A stretch of 64,000 nucleotides of DNA from JACKAQ01 sp020634975 [NCBI: Calditrichia bacterium] (GCA_020634975.1 JACKAQ010000004.1:248001-312000); one strand, 5' to 3'; counted from the stretch's first letter, positions 19,693-28,695 are shown. Numbers and translations are program-made. The notes: generated by a model from the letters alone, not told the origin.

Positions 19693-20859
19693 TTGACAAA
19701 AGTAACCAACGCAGCCAACAAATCGCTGGGCAAAGAGGAGTATTTGCGATATGCCCGGCATATTTCGCTGCCGGAAATCGGCGAAGCTGGACAGGTGCAA
19801 TTAAAATCTGCAAAAGTGCTGATCGTCGGCGCGGGTGGATTGGGATCACCGTTGGCGCTGTATCTGGCTGCTGCCGGTGTCGGCACCATCGGATTGGTCG
19901 ATTTTGACGTTGTGGATCGCAGCAATCTCCAACGTCAAATTTTATATGGCGAATCCGATATTGGGCAGCTGAAAACCCTTTCGGCGCAACATCGCATTGC
20001 AGATCTCAACCCGAATGTGCGGCTGATCTCCCATAATTTACCGCTGCGAGCGGAAAACGCGCTGGACATCATTCGCGAATACGACATTATCGCGGATGGA
20101 ACGGATAATTTTGCCACCCGTTACCTCATTAACGATGCCTGCGTGATGTTGGGAAAACCCAATGTTTATGCCAGTATTTTTCGCTTCGAAGGGCAAGTAT
20201 CAATTTTTGATGCGCGCATAAGTGCTTGTTATCGCTGTGTTTATCCGAATCCGCCACCGCCAGCGCAAATCCCGAACTGCGCGGAAGCCGGCGTTATCGG
20301 TGCGCTGCCCGGCATTATCGGCAGCATTCAGGCGATGGAAGTGATCAAATGGATTACCGGAACCGGCGATACGCTCACCGGAAAATTGCTGTTGTTCGAC
20401 GCATTATCCATGCGTTTTGAAACGCTTAAATTACGTAAAAATGAGAAATGCCCTGTTTGCGGCAAAAATCCGTCGATAACTACTTTGTCAGAAACTGAAC
20501 TAAACTGTGGAGAAGATAATATGTTTTTTCGAAGAAATACGGACGACGAAATCAGCGTGCGCGAATTGCACGAAAAAATGGAAGCCGGCGAAGATTTTGT
20601 GTTGCTGGATGTCCGCGAACCTGCCGAAGTGGAGATCTGCACGCTGAAAAATTCCATCCTGATTCCGTTGAACACCCTGCCGAATAATCTGGGTAAACTG
20701 GATACCGAAGCAGAGATTTTGGTGTTTTGCCGTTCCGGTGCCCGCAGCAAATCCGCCCAGAATTTCCTCAAAAAAAGCGGATTCAAGAATGTTAAAAATG
20801 TAACCGGTGGTGTGCTGGCCTGGTCACGCGAAATTGATCCGACAATGCCAACTTATTGA
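19693..20859 (+). CDS. MoeB/ThiF-type adenylyltransferase with C-terminal rhodanese domain
   Basis: An E1-like enzyme that would adenylate the C-terminal glycine of a ubiquitin-like sulfur carrier (MoaD or ThiS type) and hand it sulfur through the rhodanese domain, as in MOCS3/Uba4. ATP-binding GAGGLG is at 46-51, followed by DFDVVDRSNLQRQ. Zinc cysteines are Cys179, Cys182, Cys253 and Cys256, and the family cysteine is Cys196 (NCAEAGV). The rhodanese domain covers about 285-385 with active Cys346 in CRSGARSKSA. The start is TTG 19693, chosen because the conserved helix begins within 15 residues; its ribosome-binding site is weak. No carrier protein gene is nearby, so the choice between molybdopterin and thiamine cannot be made here. 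Confidence 0.9.
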   Translation: MTKVTNAANKSLGKEEYLRYARHISLPEIGEAGQVQLKSAKVLIVGAGGLGSPLALYLAAAGVGTIGLVDFDVVDRSNLQRQILYGESDIGQLKTLSAQHRIADLNPNVRLISHNLPLRAENALDIIREYDIIADGTDNFATRYLINDACVMLGKPNVYASIFRFEGQVSIFDARISACYRCVYPNPPPPAQIPNCAEAGVIGALPGIIGSIQAMEVIKWITGTGDTLTGKLLLFDALSMRFETLKLRKNEKCPVCGKNPSITTLSETELNCGEDNMFFRRNTDDEISVRELHEKMEAGEDFVLLDVREPAEVEICTLKNSILIPLNTLPNNLGKLDTEAEILVFCRSGARSKSAQNFLKKSGFKNVKNVTGGVLAWSREIDPTMPTY

Positions 20860-20955
20860 TTTTATTGGGATTGTATGTGTATTCGAAAGGATATATTTTT
20901 AGAATAGGTCGGTGAAAATCTTGTACCGAAAAAATGGTGCGGGATGGCGCAGCAA

Positions 20956-20980
20956 TACATCAAACCACTTGTTTGATGTA
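20956..20980. other. Stem-loop over the stop codon of the MurF-like gene
   Basis: A ten-base perfect inverted repeat (TACATCAAAC and GTTTGATGTA) with a five-base loop spans the last codons and the TGA stop (20960-20962) of the - strand gene. No T-run follows on either strand, so it is more likely an RNA-stabilising hairpin than a terminator. The 100-base gap to the convergent MoeB-rhodanese gene holds nothing else recognisable. Confidence 0.4.
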
Positions 20981-22183
20981 ACTCTCTGGTGCAAAAATTT
21001 GTTTAATGGCTTTAGACAATGCTAAATCCCGGCTACCCATCATTAATACGCAACTGTCAGATTCCAAATGATTGGGTAAAATCGCTTTCAGCTCATCTGG
21101 ATGGTCGAGCATTGTGATATCTTTTTTTCGGGAGTGATTCATTTTTTCAACACCTTCGGCAATTTGCCGGGCGTTTTTTCCCACCGTAATCACGGTGTCA
21201 ATCGGCGAAGCCGCAACAATGTAGCCAATTTTAAGGTGCTGCAACCGCGAGCGCGGACCTGAATACCGAATATCACCAATAACAAGCACCAATTTTTTTG
21301 CAAAATTTTTGAATTGAATTAGCGATTCAAGTTCTTTCGTAACGGCGTTTACCGTTGCATCATAAGTGTAATCGAGTATGAAAACCCCTTTTTCGTTGAG
21401 CAGGTTGCCGCGATGGCGCAGCAACGAAAACCGCTTTTCCAACCCATGTTGAATATCCTCAAAATCGATGCCCATCGAACGTGCAATGGCTATTGCGGTC
21501 AGCGCGTTATAAATGGATGTGGAGCTGTAAACCGGTAAGTGGATATTGTAATACCCGTTGATTTTAAACGAAATGCCCGCCGGACCGTGGTAGTGGATAT
21601 CGCTGGCGTAAAAATGCGCGTTTGTATTCAGCCCGAATTTGATAATACGCGGCGTTTTCGCATAATTGCCGAGTGTGCTGACCAAATCATCATCGATATT
21701 CAGCACTGCGATGCCATCTTCCGGCAAATGGCGAATCAGCTCGGTTTTGGCATCGGCGATCAAATATTTATCCCCGAGTGTCGCAAGGTGCGCTTCGCCG
21801 ATGTTGGTTACAGCAGCGATGTTGGGTTCGGCTACTTCCACTGCCAGTTTAAATTGTTTGTTATCGATAACGCCGATTTCGAGCAGGGCAGCATCGTGCG
21901 ACTCATCCAATCGCAACAGCGCGCTGGTTACGCCGTGAGCTGTGGAGCAATTTGGCGGTGTTTCCAACAATTTCATGTGTTGGCTTAAAATAGCAGAAAC
22001 CATTCGTTTCGTGGTTGTTTTGCCTTCCGCACCTGCGATGGCAATAACCGGAATATCGAACTGACGGCGATGCGCCAAAATTCGCCGCAAATTTAAACGG
22101 ATATACGCTTCCGCATCCGCTTCCGGCAGCAGCGAAATTTCTTCTAAATAGAGCTGTTCATATTTATTGTTGGTTTTATCCAC
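20960..22183 (-). CDS. MurF-like Mur ligase lacking the usual N-terminal domain
   Basis: A 407-residue ATP-dependent ligase of the Mur family, which joins an amino acid or peptide to a carboxylate through an acyl phosphate. The P-loop GAEGKTTTK (51-59) is followed by LLEIGV and the middle-domain signature NIGEAHLATLGDKYLIADAK. The C-terminal domain has ILDYTYDATVNAV where MurF has a D-D-x-Y-N-A-N-P motif. MurF normally has an 80-90-residue UDP-sugar-binding domain before the P-loop; only about 50 residues are present here, so UDP-MurNAc-tripeptide is unlikely to be the substrate. The start is GTG 22181-22183, overlapping the upstream stop (TAGTG), which ties it to the MqnA-like gene. Substrate unknown. 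Confidence 0.82.
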   Translation of the reverse strand: MDKTNNKYEQLYLEEISLLPEADAEAYIRLNLRRILAHRRQFDIPVIAIAGAEGKTTTKRMVSAILSQHMKLLETPPNCSTAHGVTSALLRLDESHDAALLEIGVIDNKQFKLAVEVAEPNIAAVTNIGEAHLATLGDKYLIADAKTELIRHLPEDGIAVLNIDDDLVSTLGNYAKTPRIIKFGLNTNAHFYASDIHYHGPAGISFKINGYYNIHLPVYSSTSIYNALTAIAIARSMGIDFEDIQHGLEKRFSLLRHRGNLLNEKGVFILDYTYDATVNAVTKELESLIQFKNFAKKLVLVIGDIRYSGPRSRLQHLKIGYIVAASPIDTVITVGKNARQIAEGVEKMNHSRKKDITMLDHPDELKAILPNHLESDSCVLMMGSRDLALSKAIKQIFAPESYIKQVV

Positions 22184-22998
22184 TAATCAGTCCTTGGTGA
22201 CTCGGTCAAGTGAATTTCGGGAATTTCGTTCAGGTGGCCATGAAAAAACAGATACTGAAAATATTGGCGCAATGCGTCCCAAATGGCTTCGTCAGCACGA
22301 AAATACAAATTACTATTCAATAAGTCAAAGTAAAACGACCAGTCGATTGGCGGTTCGGCAAGTTTTTTGGCGATATTGGAAACATTTCGCCAGCCCAATT
22401 CCAATGATCGAATCAACCAGGATTCCATGTCCGGCAAATCAGATTCCCGGTGTTTCACAACAATTTTGTGGATGAACGGCTGTTCCGTTTTGTCGCCCCA
22501 TTCTTCAACTATATCGATGTAACGGTCTGTTAACGCCGCAAATTTCATTGCCAGTTGCCCTTCCAAAAAACAGGCATTGCTGTGCCGGAAAATTGATTCC
22601 AGCGAGGTTGTATCGCCCAATTCCGTCCAATTTACATCGATTTCATAAAATTCTTTCAACACCAGTTCCGCCAGATTTCGGTAGTTTGAGTCTGCGTTGT
22701 TTGCCGCGATATTGTGCAAATCTGTCAGATTATCTTTAAAAAATAGCAGCGCCATTTTCGATGCGCTTTGCGATGCGCAAATAACAGACGGAAAAATTGA
22801 AAGTTCGCTGCTGTGCCGCGCATAATCTGCCGGAGAAATAATAGCAACCTCAATTTCGCGATCCAGCAACGCCTGACAGCTTTCCGGGCTGCTTTTCTGA
22901 ACCAGTTCAACCCGGTCAACCAATGCCGGAAGGTGTTGAAAACCGTAGATTATCGGTAAATCTAAAATGTCAAACGATGTGCCAAGTGTAATTTTCAT
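22183..22998 (-). CDS. MqnA/MqnD-like protein (divergent periplasmic-binding-protein fold)
   Basis: A 271-residue protein whose N-terminal half follows the pattern of MqnA-type futalosine-pathway enzymes: a short strand (ITLGTSFDILDLPIIYGFQ), a P-E-x-C turn, VAIISPADYARH, then SVICASQSASKMALLFF. MqnA dehydrates chorismate in menaquinone synthesis, but no other mqn gene is here and the match is distant. It has no signal peptide, so it is probably cytoplasmic. It lies 17 bases after the histidine kinase gene and is coupled by a one-base overlap to the MurF-like ligase, which suggests they act together. A ligand-binding role, not chorismate dehydration, is possible. Confidence 0.6.
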   Translation of the reverse strand: MKITLGTSFDILDLPIIYGFQHLPALVDRVELVQKSSPESCQALLDREIEVAIISPADYARHSSELSIFPSVICASQSASKMALLFFKDNLTDLHNIAANNADSNYRNLAELVLKEFYEIDVNWTELGDTTSLESIFRHSNACFLEGQLAMKFAALTDRYIDIVEEWGDKTEQPFIHKIVVKHRESDLPDMESWLIRSLELGWRNVSNIAKKLAEPPIDWSFYFDLLNSNLYFRADEAIWDALRQYFQYLFFHGHLNEIPEIHLTESPRTD

Positions 22999-23015
22999 AA
23001 TAGTTTAGAATATAT

Positions 23016-25055
23016 TTAATCAGCTTTCGCGGGCAGATACAAATAGCAATCTGTGCCTTGCCCGTTTTCACTTTCAAAAAAAATGTAACCGTCGTTTTCT
23101 TTCATGATTTGGTAAACGATGGAAAGCCCCAATCCGGTTCCGAACGATTTTGTGGTAAAAAACGGGTTGAAAATTTGTTTCAAAATATCCGGCGGGATGC
23201 CACACCCATTGTCAGAAATTTGAAGCTCCAAAAACTGCCGGCCTTTTTCGTATGCGGAATAAGGGAAACGATGGTTGGGATCAGCCGCCTCACTCAATAT
23301 ATATTGGCGAAAAGACACAGTAATTTTGCCATTTTCCTGGATTGCATCGACGCTGTTCAACAGCAAATTGACCAATACTTGTTGGATTTGGGCGGAATCG
23401 ACAAAAATTCGCGGCAGGTTTTCTTCACGGGTTTCGAGGTATTCGATATTTTTGTTTCGCAGATTTTGCCGAACGAGGCTGAGCACATCCGGCAGCAGAT
23501 GGTCGATCTCATAAAATCGCCGGTTGGGTTTGGACGGCCGGGCGTAGGAAAACAGGGTGCGCAACAGATCATCCATTCGATTTACCAGCCGGATAATCCG
23601 GTTGAGGTATTCATTTCGCGAATCAATTTCTTCCATTTCTTCCTGAAATGTTTGCACCATTGCTTTGATGCCGGCCAGCGGATTACGGATTTCGTGAGCG
23701 ATGCCGGAAGCCATCACGCCTAACGAAGCGAGGCGATCCATCCGGCGCATTTCTTCCTGCACTTTTTTGGATTTGGTGATGTCTTTCAGCGAAATGATAT
23801 AACCGTTTTCCTGCTCAGAAAAATCTTTGAAAGGGCGTACGGTAAAACCAACAGCCATCCGGTTGCCCTGAATATCGCGTAATTCGACTTCGGGTCGGTC
23901 AGATTCCGGTGGATCATTGGCGGTTTGAAGCATTTCCTCGACAGTTTCTTCATCCAGAAAATTACCGAGAGAATGGTGCAATGCCTGATCAATTCGGATG
24001 TTCAGTAATGTTGCGGCATTTTCATTTAAGTATCGAATAAACAATTGTTTATCGACAACAACGATGCCAAAATTCAACTGATCGAGCAGGTGTTCACCAA
24101 ATCGCTGTATTTGCTGAACCTGGGTTTTTATGCCATTCAAATCTTCCGGCTGTTGCGAAAATTCCGCCGTAAAATTGACTAACGGTGTCATCATTTTTGC
24201 CAACTTGTGGTTGCTTTCGCTGATCAGCGTACCGTTTGTATTGAAAATCCCGAGCATGCAGGATGATTGATCCCATGCAGTAAACGGATGTAACGACAAC
24301 GAGTTTGGCATCGCGTTTGATAACGCGGATAGATCGACCGGTATCGTACCAGCATCGGAAAAACTCTGAATATGCAACGATTGGGGAAAACTCAACGCTT
24401 TAATCAACCCGGGCACACGTTGCGTGTGAAAATGCTGGATCGGTAGAATTTCCGGGTTGGAGCTTGCTGCAACAGTCGCCTGATGATCGGATGTTTGTTG
24501 CAGAACACAGGCACAATCGGCGTCACAAATCCGGGCGAGATTTTCCAAAAATGATTGAATGGAAGAATAGGGGAGCGAGGTCTTTTTCTGCTCTGTTGAC
24601 TGTGAAAAAGCGATTGAATACTGTTTGAGTCCCGATTTTAGCTGATCGCACTCCTGTTGCAATTGGGATTGTTTTTTCAATAGCGAATGATAGCGCAATA
24701 AATTGCGCATATGCAGTTGCAAATCTAGTTTGTCAAAGGGAACCGTCAGGTATGCTTCGATGCCCAGTTGAGCCAGCCTGTACCGTAACCTGGGTGGTTT
24801 ATCGCGTACGAGCGCCAAAACCGGAATGTTCACCAGCGCAGGTATTTCTCGAAAAATACCAAAACGGCTGAATTGGTTTTCGGGAAATGGAAGTGTGTTT
24901 AAAATAATAAGCTTAACTTTGGGAAGGAGTGCCGATGTTTGCTCAAGTTCTTCAAAATCCAGAAATTCAAAATGATACCGGGAACGATCCAGTGCTTTTG
25001 AAATGAATTGTAAATGCGATTCACCGGAACCTGTCAGCAAAATTTTCACCGGCAA
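23016..25055 (-). CDS. Cytoplasmic sensor histidine kinase with degenerate receiver, GAF-like and PAS domains
   Basis: A 679-residue kinase without membrane segments. Residues about 3-120 resemble a response-regulator receiver, but the phospho-acceptor position reads LIILNTLPF (Asn instead of Asp). A coiled segment (about 125-150) and a GAF-like region (about 165-300) follow, then a PAS domain (about 325-430). The HisKA domain has His454 in SGIAHEIRNPLAG, and the HATPase domain shows NLLLNSVDAI, DNGCGIP and GTGLGLSIV. The layout is NtrB-like. No response regulator is encoded next to it; the Crp-type regulator 21 bases upstream is the nearest transcription factor. Confidence 0.9.
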   Translation of the reverse strand: MPVKILLTGSGESHLQFISKALDRSRYHFEFLDFEELEQTSALLPKVKLIILNTLPFPENQFSRFGIFREIPALVNIPVLALVRDKPPRLRYRLAQLGIEAYLTVPFDKLDLQLHMRNLLRYHSLLKKQSQLQQECDQLKSGLKQYSIAFSQSTEQKKTSLPYSSIQSFLENLARICDADCACVLQQTSDHQATVAASSNPEILPIQHFHTQRVPGLIKALSFPQSLHIQSFSDAGTIPVDLSALSNAMPNSLSLHPFTAWDQSSCMLGIFNTNGTLISESNHKLAKMMTPLVNFTAEFSQQPEDLNGIKTQVQQIQRFGEHLLDQLNFGIVVVDKQLFIRYLNENAATLLNIRIDQALHHSLGNFLDEETVEEMLQTANDPPESDRPEVELRDIQGNRMAVGFTVRPFKDFSEQENGYIISLKDITKSKKVQEEMRRMDRLASLGVMASGIAHEIRNPLAGIKAMVQTFQEEMEEIDSRNEYLNRIIRLVNRMDDLLRTLFSYARPSKPNRRFYEIDHLLPDVLSLVRQNLRNKNIEYLETREENLPRIFVDSAQIQQVLVNLLLNSVDAIQENGKITVSFRQYILSEAADPNHRFPYSAYEKGRQFLELQISDNGCGIPPDILKQIFNPFFTTKSFGTGLGLSIVYQIMKENDGYIFFESENGQGTDCYLYLPAKAD

Positions 25056-25076
25056 AGCCTATCCCCCTGAAAATTG

Positions 25077-25757
25077 TTAACCGGAAAAAATCGACTTGAA
25101 TTTTTCGTAATCCAGAATGATGATTTTCCCCTTGTGCTTTTTCAGATACCCTTGAACCATCAATGACTTGATCACCCGCGAAATGGTTTCCCGGCTGGTG
25201 CCGGCCATATTTGCGAGATCCTGTTGCAGCGGCAACTCACTGATTTCTACCTGACCTTTCCGGAACAAACCGGAATCTTCGGCAATTCGCAGCAGCGTAC
25301 TGGCCACACGTCCCGTTGCATCCTGCAATGACAACGATTTGATGTGCTCGTCACTTTTGCGAATCCGCTGTGCCAACTCTTTGAGCAAATTGATAGCAAT
25401 TTGGGGATAATCATGCAGCATCTGCAGAAAATCTTCCCGGCGTATCACCATCAGTTCCGATTCCTCAATTGCCGTAACATTAGCCGACCGTGTTTGTCCA
25501 TCGAGCAGCGACATCTCCCCGAAAAAATCGCCCTCACTCAAAATAGAGAGGATCACTTCTCGTCCATCATCGCTGATGCGGGAAATTTTAACGCGACCAC
25601 CCAAAATCACAAACATGGTAGAGCCGATTTCTTCCTCGATCAAGATCAGGTTGTCTTTGTGATATTTTTGCCGGCTGGCAACATTCATCACTTTTTCGAG
25701 ATCTTTTTCGCTCAGCTCCGAAAAGAGAGGAATCTCTTTTAGAATTTGAATCTCCAT
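25077..25757 (-). CDS. Crp/Fnr-family transcription regulator
   Basis: A 226-residue regulator. The cyclic-nucleotide-binding beta-roll covers about 10-120, with the phosphate-binding cassette GDFFGEMSLLDGQTRSA. A long dimerisation helix follows, then a winged helix-turn-helix at about 170-220 (QQDLANMAGTSRETISRVIKSL). There is no cysteine at all, which rules out an FNR-type iron-sulfur sensor and favours a small-molecule ligand such as a cyclic nucleotide. It lies 16 bases after the SPOR gene and 21 before the kinase gene, so it belongs to the same operon and may regulate it. Confidence 0.9.
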   Translation of the reverse strand: MEIQILKEIPLFSELSEKDLEKVMNVASRQKYHKDNLILIEEEIGSTMFVILGGRVKISRISDDGREVILSILSEGDFFGEMSLLDGQTRSANVTAIEESELMVIRREDFLQMLHDYPQIAINLLKELAQRIRKSDEHIKSLSLQDATGRVASTLLRIAEDSGLFRKGQVEISELPLQQDLANMAGTSRETISRVIKSLMVQGYLKKHKGKIIILDYEKFKSIFSG

Positions 25758-25773
25758 GCAAAAAGCTCCTGTA

Positions 25774-26502
25774 TTAGTACTCGATAACGTATCCCTTCAA
25801 ATTCAACCGGTTATTTATTTCGGGTAAAGCAGTTTCCGCTTGATTTCGAGATTTGTATTCACCGACGACAACAATATATAGAGGCTGTCCGTCTTTTTCT
25901 TTCTCAAGAATTCTTGTGGTTGAATAATAACGGCGATATTTTTGCGTTGCGCGACGGGCATTTTGCAGCGTTGTAAAAGCACCTGCCTGAATAGCAAACA
26001 TTTCGCCGGTGCCGTCTCCGGAGCGAGGCTGGCTGGATATCGGCTGGCTATCTTCACGATCCGCCGGTGATTCCGACCGCGGATTTCTGGCGCGATTGAG
26101 TGTGACTAAGCGATCCATAAAATCGTTGTCGGTTTCTATCCGACGGGCTGTTTCGTAATAACCGCGGGCGGAATAAAAATTGGAAATCCGCTCGCGGATA
26201 AACCCGCGCAACCGGTTATCGCTGGTGCTGCCGTAAATTGCCAGCATGTTTTGAGTGGCAACTTCTGCGTCACTAATAAATAACGATTCAACAAAATTTC
26301 GCCAGTCAACCGGGCGGATCGACTGCCGGTCGCGCAATTCGCGCAATTCTTCCGTGCGATTTTGCGCATACAATTCTGCCAATTCCCGGGCATCCTGTCC
26401 AACAACAGAATAGCTCAGCAGCAGAATCAGGATAATCCAAAACTGTTGATACTTTTGCACTTCGGGCATATCCATTGTGGGGTTTCGGTTGAATATTGGC
26501 AT
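25774..26502 (-). CDS. Exported SPOR-domain protein
   Basis: A protein of up to 242 residues. A hydrophobic segment at about 21-36 (WIILILLLSYSVVG) acts as a signal peptide or anchor. A helical region of about 100 residues and a Pro/Ser-rich linker follow, and the C-terminal SPOR domain is at about 165-242 (MFAIQAGAFTTLQNARRA through KGYVIEY). SPOR domains bind denuded glycan strands of peptidoglycan, usually at division sites. The start is uncertain: ATG 26502, 26475 and 26469 are all in frame, and all overlap the 3' end of lapB by about 40-75 bases. The overlap is real because the signal segment itself lies within it. Confidence 0.8.
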   Translation of the reverse strand: MPIFNRNPTMDMPEVQKYQQFWIILILLLSYSVVGQDARELAELYAQNRTEELRELRDRQSIRPVDWRNFVESLFISDAEVATQNMLAIYGSTSDNRLRGFIRERISNFYSARGYYETARRIETDNDFMDRLVTLNRARNPRSESPADREDSQPISSQPRSGDGTGEMFAIQAGAFTTLQNARRATQKYRRYYSTTRILEKEKDGQPLYIVVVGEYKSRNQAETALPEINNRLNLKGYVIEY

Positions 26503-27590
26503 TCCTGGCAGTGATAAACCGGCGTTAATGTTCCGTGAACCGTTTCGAAATACGCCATTGATTGCGTAGCCGCCTGTTTATACTGCCCTTTTTGATAGAG
26601 ATGCTCAATTTTGTGCCGCAAAATTTCCAGCGAATCCGGGAGTTTCTCTTCCAATTGCTGTATAATTTCCATAGCGATGTCGAATTCACCTTTTTTGCTG
26701 TGAATTCGTGCAAGTGCTAATCCGGCATGAATATTACTGCGATCGTTGTTGAACAATTCCTGATACATGCGTTCTGCATCCAGAAAACGATCCAGATCGA
26801 ACCAAACTTTTTCCAACTCTGAGAAAACGAAGTATGATTTTCGCGGAAATTGCTGACAAAATTTACTCCATATTTTGGCTGCATCTTCCAATCGATCCTC
26901 AAAAATATAAGATTTTCCGAGGTAATAATGTGCTGCCGAACATCCGCTATCTTTTTTTAATGCTTCTTTAAAACGAACCCGGGCGTCTTTTCCCAAATTT
27001 TGTTCCTGAAGTTCGATACCCAAAAATACCAAAAAAAGTGCTGCTTTTTCTTCAATCGAATCCGGAAAACTATCCCGGAAACGCTGAATTAAATCTAAAG
27101 CTGGTTGCCACTGGTTCATTGTTGCCAATGATTGCAAATATTGTTGCAAAAAATGGGCATCGGGCGTGTTATCGAATTCCAGCACTTTTTCGGCCGCTTC
27201 CACGGCATTTTTGAAATCCTGCTGAGCCAGATAATCATTGAATAAACTTCTGTAAATTTTTGCCCGGAAATCGGCAGTCAATCCGCCGCGCAGCGTCAGG
27301 TCTTTATGAATCCTGGCTGCGTTGCTGTGCAATCCGCGTTTGCGGAGGACATCGCCCAATCGGAGGTAAGCTTCCACATTTTCGGTGTCGTTGCGCACCG
27401 TTTCTTTCAGCTTTTCGATGGACAGGCGATCGTTACCGTCAACAAGGTGTTCCAACGCTTCAAGGTAGGTGCTTTTTTGAACCGGAGTTACATTCTGTTT
27501 GCGGGAAAACCAGTAAACCAACGCAATTGCACCAACGGCAATCATCAAAACGAAGAATTCAAAAACGGGGGCATTACCCATTTGTGCCAT
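26427..27590 (-). CDS. lapB: LapB/YciM-type TPR protein with C-terminal zinc module
   Basis: In E. coli LapB is an inner-membrane-anchored scaffold that directs LpxC to FtsH and so sets lipopolysaccharide output. This 387-residue homologue has the same plan: one N-terminal membrane segment (about 9-28), TPR-like helical repeats (about 45-340) and a rubredoxin-type metal site with Cys361, Cys364, Cys375 and Cys378 (HCQEC and ICPKC). It overlaps lapA by 17 bases upstream and the SPOR gene downstream. Gene order and zinc module make the assignment good; the LpxC link here is inferred. Confidence 0.86.
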   Translation of the reverse strand: MAQMGNAPVFEFFVLMIAVGAIALVYWFSRKQNVTPVQKSTYLEALEHLVDGNDRLSIEKLKETVRNDTENVEAYLRLGDVLRKRGLHSNAARIHKDLTLRGGLTADFRAKIYRSLFNDYLAQQDFKNAVEAAEKVLEFDNTPDAHFLQQYLQSLATMNQWQPALDLIQRFRDSFPDSIEEKAALFLVFLGIELQEQNLGKDARVRFKEALKKDSGCSAAHYYLGKSYIFEDRLEDAAKIWSKFCQQFPRKSYFVFSELEKVWFDLDRFLDAERMYQELFNNDRSNIHAGLALARIHSKKGEFDIAMEIIQQLEEKLPDSLEILRHKIEHLYQKGQYKQAATQSMAYFETVHGTLTPVYHCQECQYSTETPQWICPKCKSINSFGLS

Positions 27591-27945
27591 CCTGTTGGAC
27601 TGTTTTTTCTCCGGAATATTGAGCTGCGTTTAATTGTAAAAGCGCATCTTCTGGTATTTCATCGATGGAAATATTTCTTAAATTCTCCAGTTCGGTCATC
27701 AAACGGCTGTTTTTTTGCTTTAATTCGCGTATTTCTGATTGGTGTTGAATCACGGAAAAAGCCATGTAAATCGCACCGATTACCGCGCCGATGGTTACAG
27801 AAACCAAAATAACCGCTAACAGGCTGACTTGCGGAATTGTTTGATTTAGAAGATTCAACGTTACATATTGACTGCTGTTGCTCGCGAGAATATACAGTGC
27901 AATTATAAAGATGAAAATCTTCAAAAAATTAAGGATGATTTTCAT
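27574..27945 (-). CDS. lapA: LapA-domain (DUF1049) inner-membrane protein
   Basis: A 123-residue protein with two membrane helices (about 8-26 and 40-66) and a charged coiled coil after them (HQSEIRELKQKNSRLMTELE). The hairpin topology, the N-Q-x-x-P segment between the helices and the position just upstream of lapB are those of LapA. In E. coli LapA and LapB work together in lipopolysaccharide assembly. It is the first gene of the seven-gene - strand run, and its start overlaps nothing. The last 25 residues are not conserved-looking. Confidence 0.77.
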   Translation of the reverse strand: MKIILNFLKIFIFIIALYILASNSSQYVTLNLLNQTIPQVSLLAVILVSVTIGAVIGAIYMAFSVIQHQSEIRELKQKNSRLMTELENLRNISIDEIPEDALLQLNAAQYSGEKTVQQDGTNG

Positions 27946-27975
27946 AAAAGGAACCCTATTTGATTACAAGATATA

Positions 27976-28004
27976 AAAATAAACTCTTTAACCACCAAAA
28001 TCAA
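27976..28004 (-). promoter_or_regulatory. Candidate promoter for the lapA operon
   Basis: Read on the - strand, TTGATT (28004-27999) and TATTTT (27981-27976) are 17 bases apart, 31 bases upstream of the lapA start. Together with the + strand candidate at 28064-28092 it makes the 168-base gap a divergent promoter region. Confidence 0.42.
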
Positions 28005-28063
28005 CGGATTTTAAAGGTTTGTGAAGAATTTTGGTGCACAAAAGTTGGCAAATCTATTTCCGG

Positions 28064-28092
28064 TTGATAAACCGATACAAAATGTTTAGATT
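28064..28092 (+). promoter_or_regulatory. Candidate promoter for the membrane protein gene at 28114
   Basis: TTGATA (28064-28069) and TAGATT (28087-28092) are 17 bases apart. The leader would be only about 15 bases, and no strong ribosome-binding site precedes ATG 28114. Confidence 0.42.
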
Positions 28093-28113
28093 TTTGGCAA
28101 AAACGGTAGAACA

Positions 28114-28695
28114 ATGATTAAACGTGATTATTTAAAACAACCTATCCGCAAGCAAATTAAAGAGTTACGGATGCATTGGCAAATGTATTTTTTGCCGGCA
28201 GCTTTATTTTACGGTTTGGCAGTCTGGCATTTGCTGTCCATTCATCCGTCGGTTAAACCGGAAATGGCAGCGTATGTTAAAAATATCGATTTGGGTGGGT
28301 TTATCATCGCAATCCTGATGGCGGTGGTGATCCTGCAAATCAAACGGCAGTTTTTTTCGCTGCGATTTGCCCGAACATTTGTTGCAGAAGCCATTCAGCA
28401 TCAAGCCGATATTTCTGACGCAGATGTGGTTCGTAATATTTTTCGCGTCTGGAAAGCCAAATTTTCCACAGTTTGGCTGTTGGGAATGTTAATAATTTTG
28501 GTAGGCGTTGCCAGTTATTGGTTGACATTTAGCCCGGCAATCAACTTTCATATTTATTTTGTAATCGGCGCATTTTCGATGGTTATAAATTTTCCCCGGC
28601 AGGATTTGTTTATCGATTTACCGTGGCAAATTGCCGAAGCCCGTCGCGATAAAGATGCTGCAGAACGCACTGCAATGGAGAAAAACGAGGAATAA
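28114..28695 (+). CDS. Membrane protein of unknown function, four predicted helices
   Basis: Not recognised. The 193-residue protein has a basic N-terminus and four hydrophobic segments at about 23-42, 60-76, 120-138 and 143-160, paired into two hairpins. The cytoplasmic loop between the hairpins (KRQFFSLRFARTFVAEAI) is basic, and the C-terminus is highly charged (EARRDKDAAERTAMEKNEE). Its stop codon is directly followed, tail to tail, by the stop of the small gene on the other strand. It has its own candidate promoter and is divergent from lapA. Confidence 0.72.
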   Translation: MIKRDYLKQPIRKQIKELRMHWQMYFLPAALFYGLAVWHLLSIHPSVKPEMAAYVKNIDLGGFIIAILMAVVILQIKRQFFSLRFARTFVAEAIQHQADISDADVVRNIFRVWKAKFSTVWLLGMLIILVGVASYWLTFSPAINFHIYFVIGAFSMVINFPRQDLFIDLPWQIAEARRDKDAAERTAMEKNEE

